Assembly (NCBI RefSeq): GCF_003073475.1
Contig: NZ_CP029033.1
Location: 1,798,001-1,862,000 of the forward strand
Direction: 5' to 3'
DNA from: Actinobaculum sp. 313
GTDB taxonomy: Bacteria; Actinomycetota; Actinomycetes; Actinomycetales; Actinomycetaceae
DNA: 64,000 bases
In this document: piece by piece, positions 23,857 to 31,478 of the stretch
Layout of the letters: each line of letters opens with the position of its first letter
Numbering within the stretch: the first letter of the stretch is position 1
Program-made: the position numbers and the translations under genes
The notes under the pieces: generated by a model
What the model was told of the DNA's origin: nothing
Seen by the model: only the letters and a program-made list of their open reading frames with translations
The model's database searches: none

Positions 23857-24743
23857 CGGGGTTCCTCCACACGAGGCTGCGCCGGACCGGGCTCCTCCGG
23901 AGGGATTTGCTCACGGTGGCCTTCGCCCGGACGGGGCTCCTCCAAGCGGCCGACGACGCGGCCTGTCCCATCGAGCACGATAGGCGCGCCACCGGTGCTC
24001 TCCACGTGCAGGCTGCTGTTGCCTCCACGGCTGATGAAGCGGGCAACAAAATCTGAGGCAGGCCGGGCAACAAGTTCTTGCGGTGTGCCGATTTGCTCCA
24101 CAATTCCACCGGTGGAGAGCAGAACCACTTGATCGGCCAGAGTGAAGGCCTCAGAGATGTCGTGCGTGACAAAAAGAATGGTTTTACGCAGGCGCGACTG
24201 GAGATCCTGCACGAGTTCCTGCAGACCGGCGCGAACAATCGGATCAACGGCGCTGAAGGGCTCGTCCATCAGGAGGATATTCGGATCGCTGGCGAGTGCC
24301 CGAGCCACTCCTACCCTCTGCCTTTGTCCGCCAGAAAGCTGGGCCGGGTACCGAGATGCCAGATCACGGTCGAGCTCCACCGCTTCCATTAATTCAAAGG
24401 CACGATCCCGCGCTTCTGCCTTTGGGGTCCCGTTCAGGCGCGGCACCGTCATAATGTTGGCGAGTACCGTTCGATGCGGCAGCAGGCCAGATTCCTGCAT
24501 GACGTACCCGATCCGCCGTCGCAAATGTACGGGCTGAAGGGTGGCGACATCGTCGTCGTCGATCAGAACCCGGCCAGCGCTGGGGTCAACCATGCGGTTG
24601 ACCATACGCAACAGCGTAGTCTTCCCACTCCCAGATGTCCCGACAAGCGCGGTCACCGTATGGGACGGGATGGTGATACTGACATCGTCGACGACGGTTG
24701 GACCGTTGCCGTACTGCTTAGACACGTGGTCGAATTGGATCAC
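23853..24743 (-). CDS. Betaine-type ABC transporter ATP-binding protein
   Basis: OpuCA-like ATPase energising uptake of compatible solutes. Walker A GTSGSGKTTLLRMVN, Q-loop GYVMQESGLLPH, signature LSGGQRQRVGVARAL, Walker B NILLMDEPFSAVD and H-loop FVTHDISEA are intact. The C-terminus lacks the CBS pair found in some osmosensing homologues; it ends in a Glu/Pro/Arg-rich tail. Start is GTG 24743 behind GGGAG. The gene is first in its operon and is divergent from the oxidoreductase gene, with a 25-base palindrome between them. Confidence 0.92.
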   Translation of the reverse strand: MIQFDHVSKQYGNGPTVVDDVSITIPSHTVTALVGTSGSGKTTLLRMVNRMVDPSAGRVLIDDDDVATLQPVHLRRRIGYVMQESGLLPHRTVLANIMTVPRLNGTPKAEARDRAFELMEAVELDRDLASRYPAQLSGGQRQRVGVARALASDPNILLMDEPFSAVDPIVRAGLQELVQDLQSRLRKTILFVTHDISEAFTLADQVVLLSTGGIVEQIGTPQELVARPASDFVARFISRGGNSSLHVESTGGAPIVLDGTGRVVGRLEEPRPGEGHREQIPPEEPGPAQPRVEEPR

Positions 24744-24773
24744 GAAGTGCTCCCATCGTTTCGCTTATCGTAT

Positions 24774-24798
24774 GCTATACATCGATTCGATGTATAGC
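24774..24798. promoter_or_regulatory. 25-bp palindromic operator between divergent genes
   Basis: GCTATACATCGA (24774-24785), one central T, and TCGATGTATAGC (24787-24798) form a perfect 12-base-arm inverted repeat. It lies between the ABC ATPase gene (minus, start 24743) and the oxidoreductase gene (plus, start 24816), 17 bases before the latter, and overlaps plausible promoter elements on both strands (TACGAT for the ABC genes). A dimeric repressor site is likely; no regulator gene is adjacent. Confidence 0.7.
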
Positions 24799-24815
24799 CC
24801 GAGGGAAGGAATCTC

Positions 24816-25838
24816 ATGAACGAGAAGAATCTCATGCGCGATACCGAACCCGCGCAGGTTCCGCGCCTCATGCGGGCAGCGGTGTTGAGTGAGCCCGGCC
24901 CGGTCGAGAACCTCGTTGTACAAGATGTTCCTATTCCCTCCCCGCAAGAGGGGTGGGTTCGCGTGGCGGTGCGTGCCTTTGGCCTCAACCGCTCCGAATT
25001 GCACACCAGGCTTGGACTGGGAGAAGGCGTCTCATTCCCGCGAATCCTGGGCATCGAGGCCGTTGGCGTAGTGGATCTGGATCCTTCCGGCACCTACCGC
25101 CAGGGTCAGCAGGTGGCAACAATGATGGGAGAAATGGGACGGCAATATGACGGTGGGTACGCGGAATACACCTGCGTGCCGCTCGGCCAACTCATCCCCT
25201 TCCACTCCGAGTTGCCCTGGGATCAGATTGGGGCAGTGCCGGAGACTCTGCAAACCGCCTACGGAACGCTTCGAATCGGCATCGACCTGCACGATGGTAA
25301 CCACTTACTGGTACGCGGCGGCACCTCGGCCTTGGGATTGGCCATCACCGCGCTGGCGAAACGGCAAGGCTGCACGGTGTATGCCACCACGCGGCGTCCG
25401 GAACGTTTGGAGCAGCTTGCGGCCTGCGGAGTTGATGTACCCCTGGTCGATGACGGCTCCATTGCGGATCAGATACGGGCGCTGCGCCCGGAGGGTGTTG
25501 ACGGCGCCGTCGAGCTGGTCGGTACACCGACCCTGCGTGACACGCTGCGGGCGGTGCGAATACACGGCACAGCCTGCTTCACCGGAATGCTCTCCAATGC
25601 GTGGACGATTGACGGCTTCTACCCCATCGACTACATCCCGTACGGTGTGCGCCTGACATCGTATGCGGGCGAGGCCGCCGACCTGCCCGCTGCCGTCTTG
25701 CAGGATATCTTGGACGGCATCGCAACGGGAACGGTGACGCTCGGGCCGTATCACACCTACCGCTTGGACGAGATCCAGCAGGCGCATCGCGACATGGAGG
25801 AAGGTACGAGAGTTGGGAAACTGGTAGGGATGCCGTAG
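24816..25838 (+). CDS. MDR-family NADPH:quinone reductase-like oxidoreductase
   Basis: Zinc-independent medium-chain dehydrogenase/reductase. N-terminal GroES-like domain (VRVAVRAFGLNRSELHTRLG, FPRILGIEAVGVV) and a Rossmann domain with LLVRGGTSALGLAITALAKR and YATTRRPERLEQLAACGVD. The Cys/His zinc ligands of alcohol dehydrogenases are absent, consistent with quinone-reductase-like members. AGGGAAGGA precedes ATG 24816. Its start lies 17 bases after a 25-base palindrome, so it is probably repressible, perhaps induced by a quinone or electrophile (inference). Confidence 0.88.
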   Translation: MNEKNLMRDTEPAQVPRLMRAAVLSEPGPVENLVVQDVPIPSPQEGWVRVAVRAFGLNRSELHTRLGLGEGVSFPRILGIEAVGVVDLDPSGTYRQGQQVATMMGEMGRQYDGGYAEYTCVPLGQLIPFHSELPWDQIGAVPETLQTAYGTLRIGIDLHDGNHLLVRGGTSALGLAITALAKRQGCTVYATTRRPERLEQLAACGVDVPLVDDGSIADQIRALRPEGVDGAVELVGTPTLRDTLRAVRIHGTACFTGMLSNAWTIDGFYPIDYIPYGVRLTSYAGEAADLPAAVLQDILDGIATGTVTLGPYHTYRLDEIQQAHRDMEEGTRVGKLVGMP

Positions 25839-25881
25839 TCAACCACTGCCATGCGCAAGGCGCCACGAGTATAGTGGCGGC

Positions 25882-26790
25882 ATGGCTCAATTGACTGTTT
25901 CTCTTCCCTCCTCCCTTCCGGATGACGTACTGGATGGTTTCGACGTGGAGATTGTCCGCTGGGATTTTGATGTGCCGGCACCACGTAGCGACGTCGACGT
26001 CGTCGTCGTGCCCGGTGGACGAGGCGTTTCCATTGTCAAGGAGTTGGAAGGACTACACCCCCGGCTTGTCCAGCTCTCCGCGATTGGGTACGACGGCCTA
26101 GTGGAAAACGCGCCCGCAGGAATGGTTTTCGCCAACGCTGCCACAGTTTATGAGACACCCACCGCCGAACTGGCTGTGGGGCTGATACTGGCCGCCGAGC
26201 GGGAACTGCCCCGCGTGGTACTCGCGCAGCAGAGTAGTACCTGGAAGCGTTTCTACGCTCGCGGCCTGGCAGATTCAACCGTGCTGGTTATTGGTACCGG
26301 CGGTGTCGGCCAGGCAATAATTGACCGGCTGCTTCCCTTCGAAGTGGATGTGATGCGTGTGGCAAGCCGAGAGCGCGACGATGAGGACGGGCATGTTTTC
26401 CCGACGGCGGCGCTGCCGGAGCTGCTGCCACAGGCAGACATTGTGGTTCTCGCAGTTCCGTTGAATGACGCTACCCGCCACCTTGTCGACGACGCCTTCC
26501 TGGCGGCTATGCGCGACGACGCTCTGCTGGTGAATATAGCGCGGGGACCGGTCGCCGACACCGATGCGCTGCTGCGGCATGTGGGGCGCCTTCGCTTCGC
26601 TCTGGATGTAACCGAGCCGGAGCCTCTGCCCGCGGATCATCCGCTGTGGCAGGCACCGGGAGTGTTGATCGCTCCGCACCTGGGTGGGCTTTCGGCTGCA
26701 CAGTTCTCGCGTGAGAATGCCTTGCTGCGGCGGCAGATTGCGCATGTGCTTGCCGGAGAAGAACCGGAGAATATCGTCTACCGCAGTTGA
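25882..26790 (+). CDS. D-isomer-specific 2-hydroxyacid dehydrogenase family protein
   Basis: NAD(P)-dependent reductase of 2-keto acids. The nucleotide-binding motif is VLVIGTGGVGQAIIDRL (about residue 133 on). Catalytic residues appear in the usual order: Arg in LLVNIARGPVADTDALL, Glu in ALDVTEPEPLPADHPLW and His in LIAPHLGGLSAAQF. 302 aa, normal length. It follows the oxidoreductase gene by 43 bases on the same strand; co-regulation is possible. Substrate not determinable. Confidence 0.9.
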   Translation: MAQLTVSLPSSLPDDVLDGFDVEIVRWDFDVPAPRSDVDVVVVPGGRGVSIVKELEGLHPRLVQLSAIGYDGLVENAPAGMVFANAATVYETPTAELAVGLILAAERELPRVVLAQQSSTWKRFYARGLADSTVLVIGTGGVGQAIIDRLLPFEVDVMRVASRERDDEDGHVFPTAALPELLPQADIVVLAVPLNDATRHLVDDAFLAAMRDDALLVNIARGPVADTDALLRHVGRLRFALDVTEPEPLPADHPLWQAPGVLIAPHLGGLSAAQFSRENALLRRQIAHVLAGEEPENIVYRS

Positions 26791-26861
26791 TACGCAGTTG
26801 ATAACAAGGGCTGAGCGTTGATAGCGAGGGCTGAGCGTTGATCCCGGCGGTCAGGACGGTT

Positions 26862-26906
26862 GATCCCGGCGGCAACGAGGGCGACGACGATCAGGGCGCT
26901 GAGGCC
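26862..26906 (-). pseudogene. Relic of a third DUF4352-like gene
   Basis: The minus strand encodes GLSALIVVALVAAGINRPD, matching the membrane segment of the two intact paralogues downstream (IGALIVVALVVAGIIIAGRN). The nucleotide match to about 28484-28526 covers some 42 bases with a handful of differences. Flanking sequence (26791-27032) holds short repeats such as GATCCCGGCGG twice and GGGCTGAGCGTTGAT twice, and no other part of the gene. Confidence 0.5.
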
Positions 26907-27032
26907 AGATCCGGGTGTGGTGTCTGAGAGGCGACCACGGGAGGGTGACGATCGTGCCAAAACCGGCACAAGCCGATTAGTTCACGAATCGAGGTCCGCG
27001 CACAAAGTGCCGGGCGTAGCAAGCCATGACGC

Positions 27033-27791
27033 TTAGTCGATGGTGGGTATGAGGACGAAGACTTCAGGTGAGTTTTCGAGTCGGTCATCCTTAAAGACCA
27101 TGCCGGTGGGTGTGAAGTCTCCGGGGACTTGGTAGTACAACCAGCCCTCACCCGTCTCACCCTGTTCAAGCCAGATGACTTGCACGAGGTATTCATCGCC
27201 GTGGTAGCCTCCGACACTGACGTAGTGTTCATAGTATGTGCCTTTCGAGGTGCCAACGATGTGCCGTCCGACATCAACATACGGCGATGCTTTGTCGGGG
27301 TCGTTGTTGGTGATGCGGAGTTTGACGCCTACCCATTTGTGTCCTTCGATGACCACGGGGTGGTCGGCGGCGGTGAGGATGTCGTTCACATCAGGTGAGT
27401 ATTCCAAGACTTCGACGGTCCAGCCACCGACTTCTGCCGGGCCGGTGACGGTCGGAGGCGCAGACGCCACCGGTGTAACGGCCTCCGCCGGACTGGTGCT
27501 GACAGTCGAGGGCATGGCTGCTGTCGATTGCGAGGAGGAGACACCCGGTGATGGCGTGGTGGTTGGGTGTGTGCTGGGCGTGTCCCGGCCCGCGATAACA
27601 ACCCCGGCAACCACCACAGCGATGACGATCAGGGCGCCAATGAGCGCCCAGACCCAGCCGTGTGAGTCCCGCCGGGTGGTGTGTGGTGTGGTGGTCGTCT
27701 GCGGCGTGCCGTTACTGTTCGTGTGCTGGCGCCTATCCGGGCTGCCGTTTCGCGGGGAGGCCTGCGGGCCGTCGGTGGGTGGTGTGGTCAT
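27033..27791 (-). CDS. DUF4352-like membrane-anchored protein, copy A
   Basis: 252 aa: a 45-residue Thr/Pro/Asn-rich cytoplasmic tail, one membrane helix (WALIGALIVIAVVVAGVVIA), a Thr/Ser/Pro-rich external linker and a beta-rich extracellular domain. The latter has the DUF4352 pattern: VVIEGHKWVGVKLRITNNDP near the start and GETGEGWLYYQVPGDFTPTG near the end. DUF4352-type domains are immunoglobulin-like surface modules of largely unknown role. It is a close paralogue of the next gene, with a similar upstream stretch (GGGTCTTTCTGTCCGA), so the pair arose by tandem duplication. Confidence 0.8.
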   Translation of the reverse strand: MTTPPTDGPQASPRNGSPDRRQHTNSNGTPQTTTTPHTTRRDSHGWVWALIGALIVIAVVVAGVVIAGRDTPSTHPTTTPSPGVSSSQSTAAMPSTVSTSPAEAVTPVASAPPTVTGPAEVGGWTVEVLEYSPDVNDILTAADHPVVIEGHKWVGVKLRITNNDPDKASPYVDVGRHIVGTSKGTYYEHYVSVGGYHGDEYLVQVIWLEQGETGEGWLYYQVPGDFTPTGMVFKDDRLENSPEVFVLIPTID

Positions 27792-27901
27792 CGTGAGGGT
27801 CTTTCTGTCCGAGTGTCGGGTTGTCGTGGTGTTGGTGGTGTCGCTCTTCGGGGAAGCGACGCCACTTATGATCGGTGTGGTGCACGGGTCGCTGTGGTGT
27901 T

Positions 27902-28666
27902 CTAGTTGGTGGTGGGCATGAGGATGAAGGTTTCGGGTGGGTCGTCGGGGTCGATGCGGTAGTCTTCGAAGACCATGCCTGTGGGTGTGAAGTCTCCGGG
28001 GACTTGGTAGTACAACCAGCCTTCACCGGTCTCGCCTTGGTAGAGTCGCGACACTTTCACAAGGTATTCATCGCCTTTATAGCCTCCAACGTCCATGTAG
28101 TGTTCGTAGTATTTGCCTTCCGATGTACCTACGATATGGCGGCCGAGGTCTGTGTATGCTGATGCTTTGTCGGGGTCGTTGTTGGTGATGCGGAGTTTGA
28201 CGCCGACCCATTTGTGTCCTTCGATGACCACGGGGTGGTCGGCTGCGGCGAGGATGTCGTTCACATCGGGTGAGTATTCCAGGATCTCCACCGTCCACCC
28301 ACCAATGTCCGCTGGCCCGGTCACGGTCGGAGAAGCAGACGCCGCCGGTGTGGCAGTCTCCTCCGGACTGCTGCTGACAGTCGACGGCGTGGCTGCTGTT
28401 GATTGTGAGGAGGAGACTCCCGGCATTGTCGTGCCAGCTGGTTGTGTGCTGGGCGTGTTCCGTCCGGCGATGATGATCCCGGCGACAACGAGAGCAACCA
28501 CGATGAGGGCGCCGATGGCAGCCCAGGCCCAACCGTGCGGGCCACGCCGGGAGGCGGACGGTGTGGTAGTCGTCTGCGGCGTGCCATTACTGTTCGTGTG
28601 CTGGCGTATATCCGGGCTGCCGTTTCGCGGGAATGCCTGCGGGCCATCAGTGGGTGGTGTGGTCAT
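27902..28666 (-). CDS. DUF4352-like membrane-anchored protein, copy B
   Basis: 254-aa paralogue of copy A, with the same Thr/Pro-rich tail (TTPPTDGPQAFPRNGSPD), single membrane helix (IGALIVVALVVAGIIIAGRN) and external DUF4352-like domain (VVIEGHKWVGVKLRITNNDP, QGETGEGWLYYQVPGDFTPT). The copies are near identical in the tail and in the core, and differ most in the linker and the last strand. It is divergent from the WXG-like gene at 28963; the 296-base gap shows no clear promoter. Proximity to ESX-like genes suggests a surface role linked to that cassette (inference). Confidence 0.8.
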   Translation of the reverse strand: MTTPPTDGPQAFPRNGSPDIRQHTNSNGTPQTTTTPSASRRGPHGWAWAAIGALIVVALVVAGIIIAGRNTPSTQPAGTTMPGVSSSQSTAATPSTVSSSPEETATPAASASPTVTGPADIGGWTVEILEYSPDVNDILAAADHPVVIEGHKWVGVKLRITNNDPDKASAYTDLGRHIVGTSEGKYYEHYMDVGGYKGDEYLVKVSRLYQGETGEGWLYYQVPGDFTPTGMVFEDYRIDPDDPPETFILMPTTN

Positions 28667-28962
28667 TGTGGGGTCTTTCTGTCCGACTGTTTGGCTGTGA
28701 TTCCTCTTGATTGTGGCAGATTGGCGCGTGGCGCGCAGTTTCTGACGAGTTTCTACGACCGTCGTCGGGGTGCGACACGCGGTGTGACCTGCGCAAACAT
28801 GTTGGGACGTGATTCTGGTGAGGGAGTGTGGGTCGTTATTCGGTGTAGACAGGGCCGGGTGTGCCCGGTAGAGTCTGTTGCATCACAGACGATCCTGTTC
28901 CGGGTGTGGGTGGCTCGCCGAGTACGACCCTAACTGGGACACGAGGGGAGAGGGGACAGCAG

Positions 28963-30669
28963 ATGGCGAGTCGTGAGCAGCGGGACACATTGGCGGAGAT
29001 CGCAACATTTGACCCGGAGGAGGCGCAACGATTAGCCAATCAACTCAATGAGGTCAGTGATGGTTTTGAGGCCTTGCGTGTCAGGATTAATGGGATGTTG
29101 AATCCGGATGATTGGGGGTTGCGGGGTGCGACGGCGGATGCGATGTTGTCGTCGTTGGAGTGGGTGCGTAACCGGCTGGGTAATCATGCGGATGATACGG
29201 AAGCGATGGGCAAGTCGGTGCAAGTGATCGCTGACGTGACGGTGCAGGCCCGGGCAGCGCATGAGGAGATTAGTGCGGGCACGCAGGCGTCGGATAGTGC
29301 CTACCGGGTAGAGGTGGCGTCTATTGGTCTGGCGAGTAGTACCGTGCCGTCCCCGGTCAATGCAGTTCTTGCCAATGGTGGCATGGAGCATGCCGAGCAG
29401 GCGCATGAGGCCCGCGATAGTGGGTTTGAGGAGAAGGCGGCTCGGATGGTGGATTATGTGGGTGAGGAGGTGGATCGGGCGATTCGCATGCTACCCCGGA
29501 CAGGGAAATCTGCGCCGCGTTCGTATGTGACCTACATGCCACCGTCGTCGTCTGGTGTGGATTCGTCGGTGACGGGTCTGCCGTCTGATGGCGGGGCCTC
29601 CTATGCGGCGGCGTTGGCGGAGGGCCGACCGACAGACACGGACATGGATGTGGATGTGTCGGATGGTGGTGGGTCTGTTGTTCCATCGGTGGGTGCGATT
29701 GCTGCTGGTGTGGGTGTGCCGGCTAGTGCGGCGTGGATGTTTTCGTGGTATGCGGGTGAGCGTGTGGAAGGCATGGTGGGGACTCCACAAGGCAGGATGA
29801 TCCGAGCAGATTCCGCAGAAGCACGTTACCTGTATGGTCCGGGTGAAGGTAATCTGATGGACCGGGTCCGGGAAGCCGGACGCCTGTCCTTCCAAGACAA
29901 CAACACCACAGGCAGTGGCGCTGCGGGTGCTGCCGGGGCCGCCGCGGGTGCTGCTGGTGTGGCTGGGTTGGCTCGTGGAGCGGCATCTGGTGTGCGGTGG
30001 AGTAATGCGCAGCAGATGGGTATGCGCCCCACCCGTATCCCCCTCTCCGGCCAACCCCAACAAAGCACCGGGACACGAGGAACCGGAACCGGTGTGCGTG
30101 GTGGCCAGGCCCAGCAGGCAGGCGCGCGTGGTACCGGTGGTGCGCGTGGCACGGGCCGTGGTACCGGTACGGGCGGCGTCCGAGGCGGCCAAGCACAGGG
30201 TGCCCGCGGGACTGGGGTTCGTGGTGGACAAGCCGCTGGTGGTCGTGCTGGGACTGGCCGCGGAGCCGGTACGGCCGGCGTCCGGGGCGGTCAGGCGCAG
30301 CAGACTGGAGCCCGTGGCACTGGCGCCCGTGGTACCGGTGTGCGTGGCGGTCAAGCCCAGGGCGGTATGCGTGGCACTGGTGGCATGCGTGGTGCTGGTC
30401 GTGGTCGTAAGAGGGATGAGCGGGAGCGGACGTGGAGTCCTGAGGTGTGGTGTGCTATGCGTGGTCGGGAGGTTCCGGATCCGCAGGAAGAGGAACGTCG
30501 CAAGGAGGAAGCGCTCAAGCGGTTGGATGCGGTGTGGTTGAGCCGTCACGGCGCGGAGAGTGTGCGCGAGCGGCAGCGGCGTGAGGCCGAAGAGGCCACC
30601 CGTCGTGAAATGTTCTCCCGGCCCCTCCTGTACTGGCGAGAGCCCCGCGAGAAGGGTGAAGGCCAATGA
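28963..30669 (+). CDS. WXG100/PPE-like type VII substrate candidate with RGG-repeat tail
   Basis: 568 aa; ATG 28963 follows GAGGGGA, and the longer frame to 28861 is unsupported. Residues 1-110 are helical and WXG-like (FEALRVRINGMLNPDDWGLR then GATADAMLSSLEWVRNRLG). A middle part has an Ala/Gly hydrophobic stretch (SVGAIAAGVGVPASAAWMFS). Residues about 368-485 are built of Arg-Gly-Thr-Gly and VRGGQAQ repeats, followed by a charged Glu/Arg tail to the end. No signal peptide, fitting type VII export of WXG proteins. The coding strand is strikingly G+T-rich. The stop overlaps the next small ORF as ATGA. Confidence 0.7.
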   Translation: MASREQRDTLAEIATFDPEEAQRLANQLNEVSDGFEALRVRINGMLNPDDWGLRGATADAMLSSLEWVRNRLGNHADDTEAMGKSVQVIADVTVQARAAHEEISAGTQASDSAYRVEVASIGLASSTVPSPVNAVLANGGMEHAEQAHEARDSGFEEKAARMVDYVGEEVDRAIRMLPRTGKSAPRSYVTYMPPSSSGVDSSVTGLPSDGGASYAAALAEGRPTDTDMDVDVSDGGGSVVPSVGAIAAGVGVPASAAWMFSWYAGERVEGMVGTPQGRMIRADSAEARYLYGPGEGNLMDRVREAGRLSFQDNNTTGSGAAGAAGAAAGAAGVAGLARGAASGVRWSNAQQMGMRPTRIPLSGQPQQSTGTRGTGTGVRGGQAQQAGARGTGGARGTGRGTGTGGVRGGQAQGARGTGVRGGQAAGGRAGTGRGAGTAGVRGGQAQQTGARGTGARGTGVRGGQAQGGMRGTGGMRGAGRGRKRDERERTWSPEVWCAMRGREVPDPQEEERRKEEALKRLDAVWLSRHGAESVRERQRREAEEATRREMFSRPLLYWREPREKGEGQ

Positions 30670-30827
30670 CAGCTGTGCGTCGTGTTCACGCTGCCAGGTG
30701 CCTGTTTCCAGGCGTGATCTCCACACCAGTTGCACGACTGGTTGATCCGACCGTGCGGGGACGACCACCGTACGTGTGGTCGCGTGGGGTGTGCGGCATG
30801 CTGGCCTTGTGGCTTGATGGGTGGTAG
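30666..30827 (+). CDS. Small Arg-rich ORF, 53 aa
   Basis: Starts ATG 30666 overlapping the upstream stop (ATGA) with GAAGG in front, and reads MTAVRRVHAARCLFPGVIST to TAG 30827. Basic, with two Cys; ends in SRGVCGMLALWLDGW. No known family. The overlap argues for translational coupling, and the next tiny ORF of the cassette (31344-31478) has the same layout and a loosely similar GVCG(M/G)L end. It could still be chance in a GT-rich tract. The following 172 bases hold no gene. Confidence 0.35.
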   Translation: MTAVRRVHAARCLFPGVISTPVARLVDPTVRGRPPYVWSRGVCGMLALWLDGW

Positions 30828-30999
30828 CTATCCCGGGTGTGGGGTGGACGTTGACGTTGAGCATGGGCGTGCCTGGTCGACCGAACGGGTGGATCGAGGA
30901 GCGAGGAGAGCTGCTGTGCGGCGGCCGTCGTTTTGGGCGGCGTAATAGTTCAGAGAATAGCGAGATACTCTCAACTACTAGTGCGAAGGAGACGAACCA

Positions 31000-31347
31000 G
31001 TGAGTATTGAGTTTGATCGTGATGCGGTGGGTGTGCAGGCGCAGGCCCGGTGGGAGGATGCGGCGGAGTTTGGTCGGTTGACGGGGTTTGTGCGGGGTAT
31101 GCAGGTACGCCGGTGTGTGTCACAGTTGCCGGCCCATGTGAGTTCGGCTGGTAGCAGCGAGTTACGGTCGGCGTTACGGGAGTTTAAGGACGATATGGAG
31201 GACGTGTTGGGTGAGTTTTCGGATACGTGTTCGATGCTCGGGTCGGGGGCCAAAGACGCTGCTGGCGATTTTGATGACTCGGAGAGGTTGAGTGCGGCGC
31301 AGTTTGAAGAGATGAACGCTCTACTGGGTGGAGGGCAGGACTTGTGA
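31000..31347 (+). CDS. Small ESX/WXG100-like protein with secretion-type tail
   Basis: 115-aa all-helical protein; GTG 31000 lies behind GAAGGAGA. It lacks a canonical WXG but has two helical arms around the central VSSAGSSELRSALREFKDDM. The C-terminal half carries GAKDAAGDFDDSERLSAAQF, resembling the type VII export signal AAxxYxxxD/ExxxA with Phe in place of Tyr. Such small proteins typically pair with a larger WXG/LXG-type partner, here probably the 936-aa protein downstream. The stop overlaps the next ORF as GTGA. Confidence 0.75.
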   Translation: MSIEFDRDAVGVQAQARWEDAAEFGRLTGFVRGMQVRRCVSQLPAHVSSAGSSELRSALREFKDDMEDVLGEFSDTCSMLGSGAKDAAGDFDDSERLSAAQFEEMNALLGGGQDL

Positions 31348-31478
31348 GGCAGCACAGTGTGACTGGAGAACTGGTGCGGGGAAGAGTTCCGGGCAGGCCT
31401 GTGCGGCCTGTGAGGCTTGTGAGGCCTGGTGGTGTGGCCACGCGTGTGGTTGCTGGGGTGTGTGGGGGTGTGTTGTGA
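31344..31478 (+). CDS. Small Arg/Val-rich ORF, 44 aa
   Basis: GTG 31344 overlaps the stop of the 115-aa gene (GTGA), and its own TGA (31476-31478) overlaps the GTG of the 936-aa gene (again GTGA), so it fills the gap between them exactly. Product: MRQHSVTGELVRGRVPGRPV, ending VVAGVCGGVL. Rich in Val/Arg/Gly with no family match. It may be a real peptide or a coupling device that carries ribosomes from one substrate gene to the next. A G5 run near 31461 means one miscalled base would abolish it. Confidence 0.4.
   Translation: MRQHSVTGELVRGRVPGRPVRPVRLVRPGGVATRVVAGVCGGVL

Noticed and set aside
23222-24247. A 341-aa permease starting deep inside the ATPase gene
   Set aside because: The first 120 residues are the shifted frame of the ATPase; homology begins only near 23820, after the broken start region.
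29491-30864. Long minus-strand frame (457 aa) opposite the RGG-repeat protein
   Set aside because: Low-complexity Thr/Ser/His/Arg translation produced by the G+T-rich repeats of the opposite strand; no ribosome binding site or family motif.
30730-30945. 71-aa plus-strand ORF in the spacer before the ESX-like gene
   Set aside because: No ribosome binding site and no family match; competes with the better-placed 53-aa ORF that starts by overlap.
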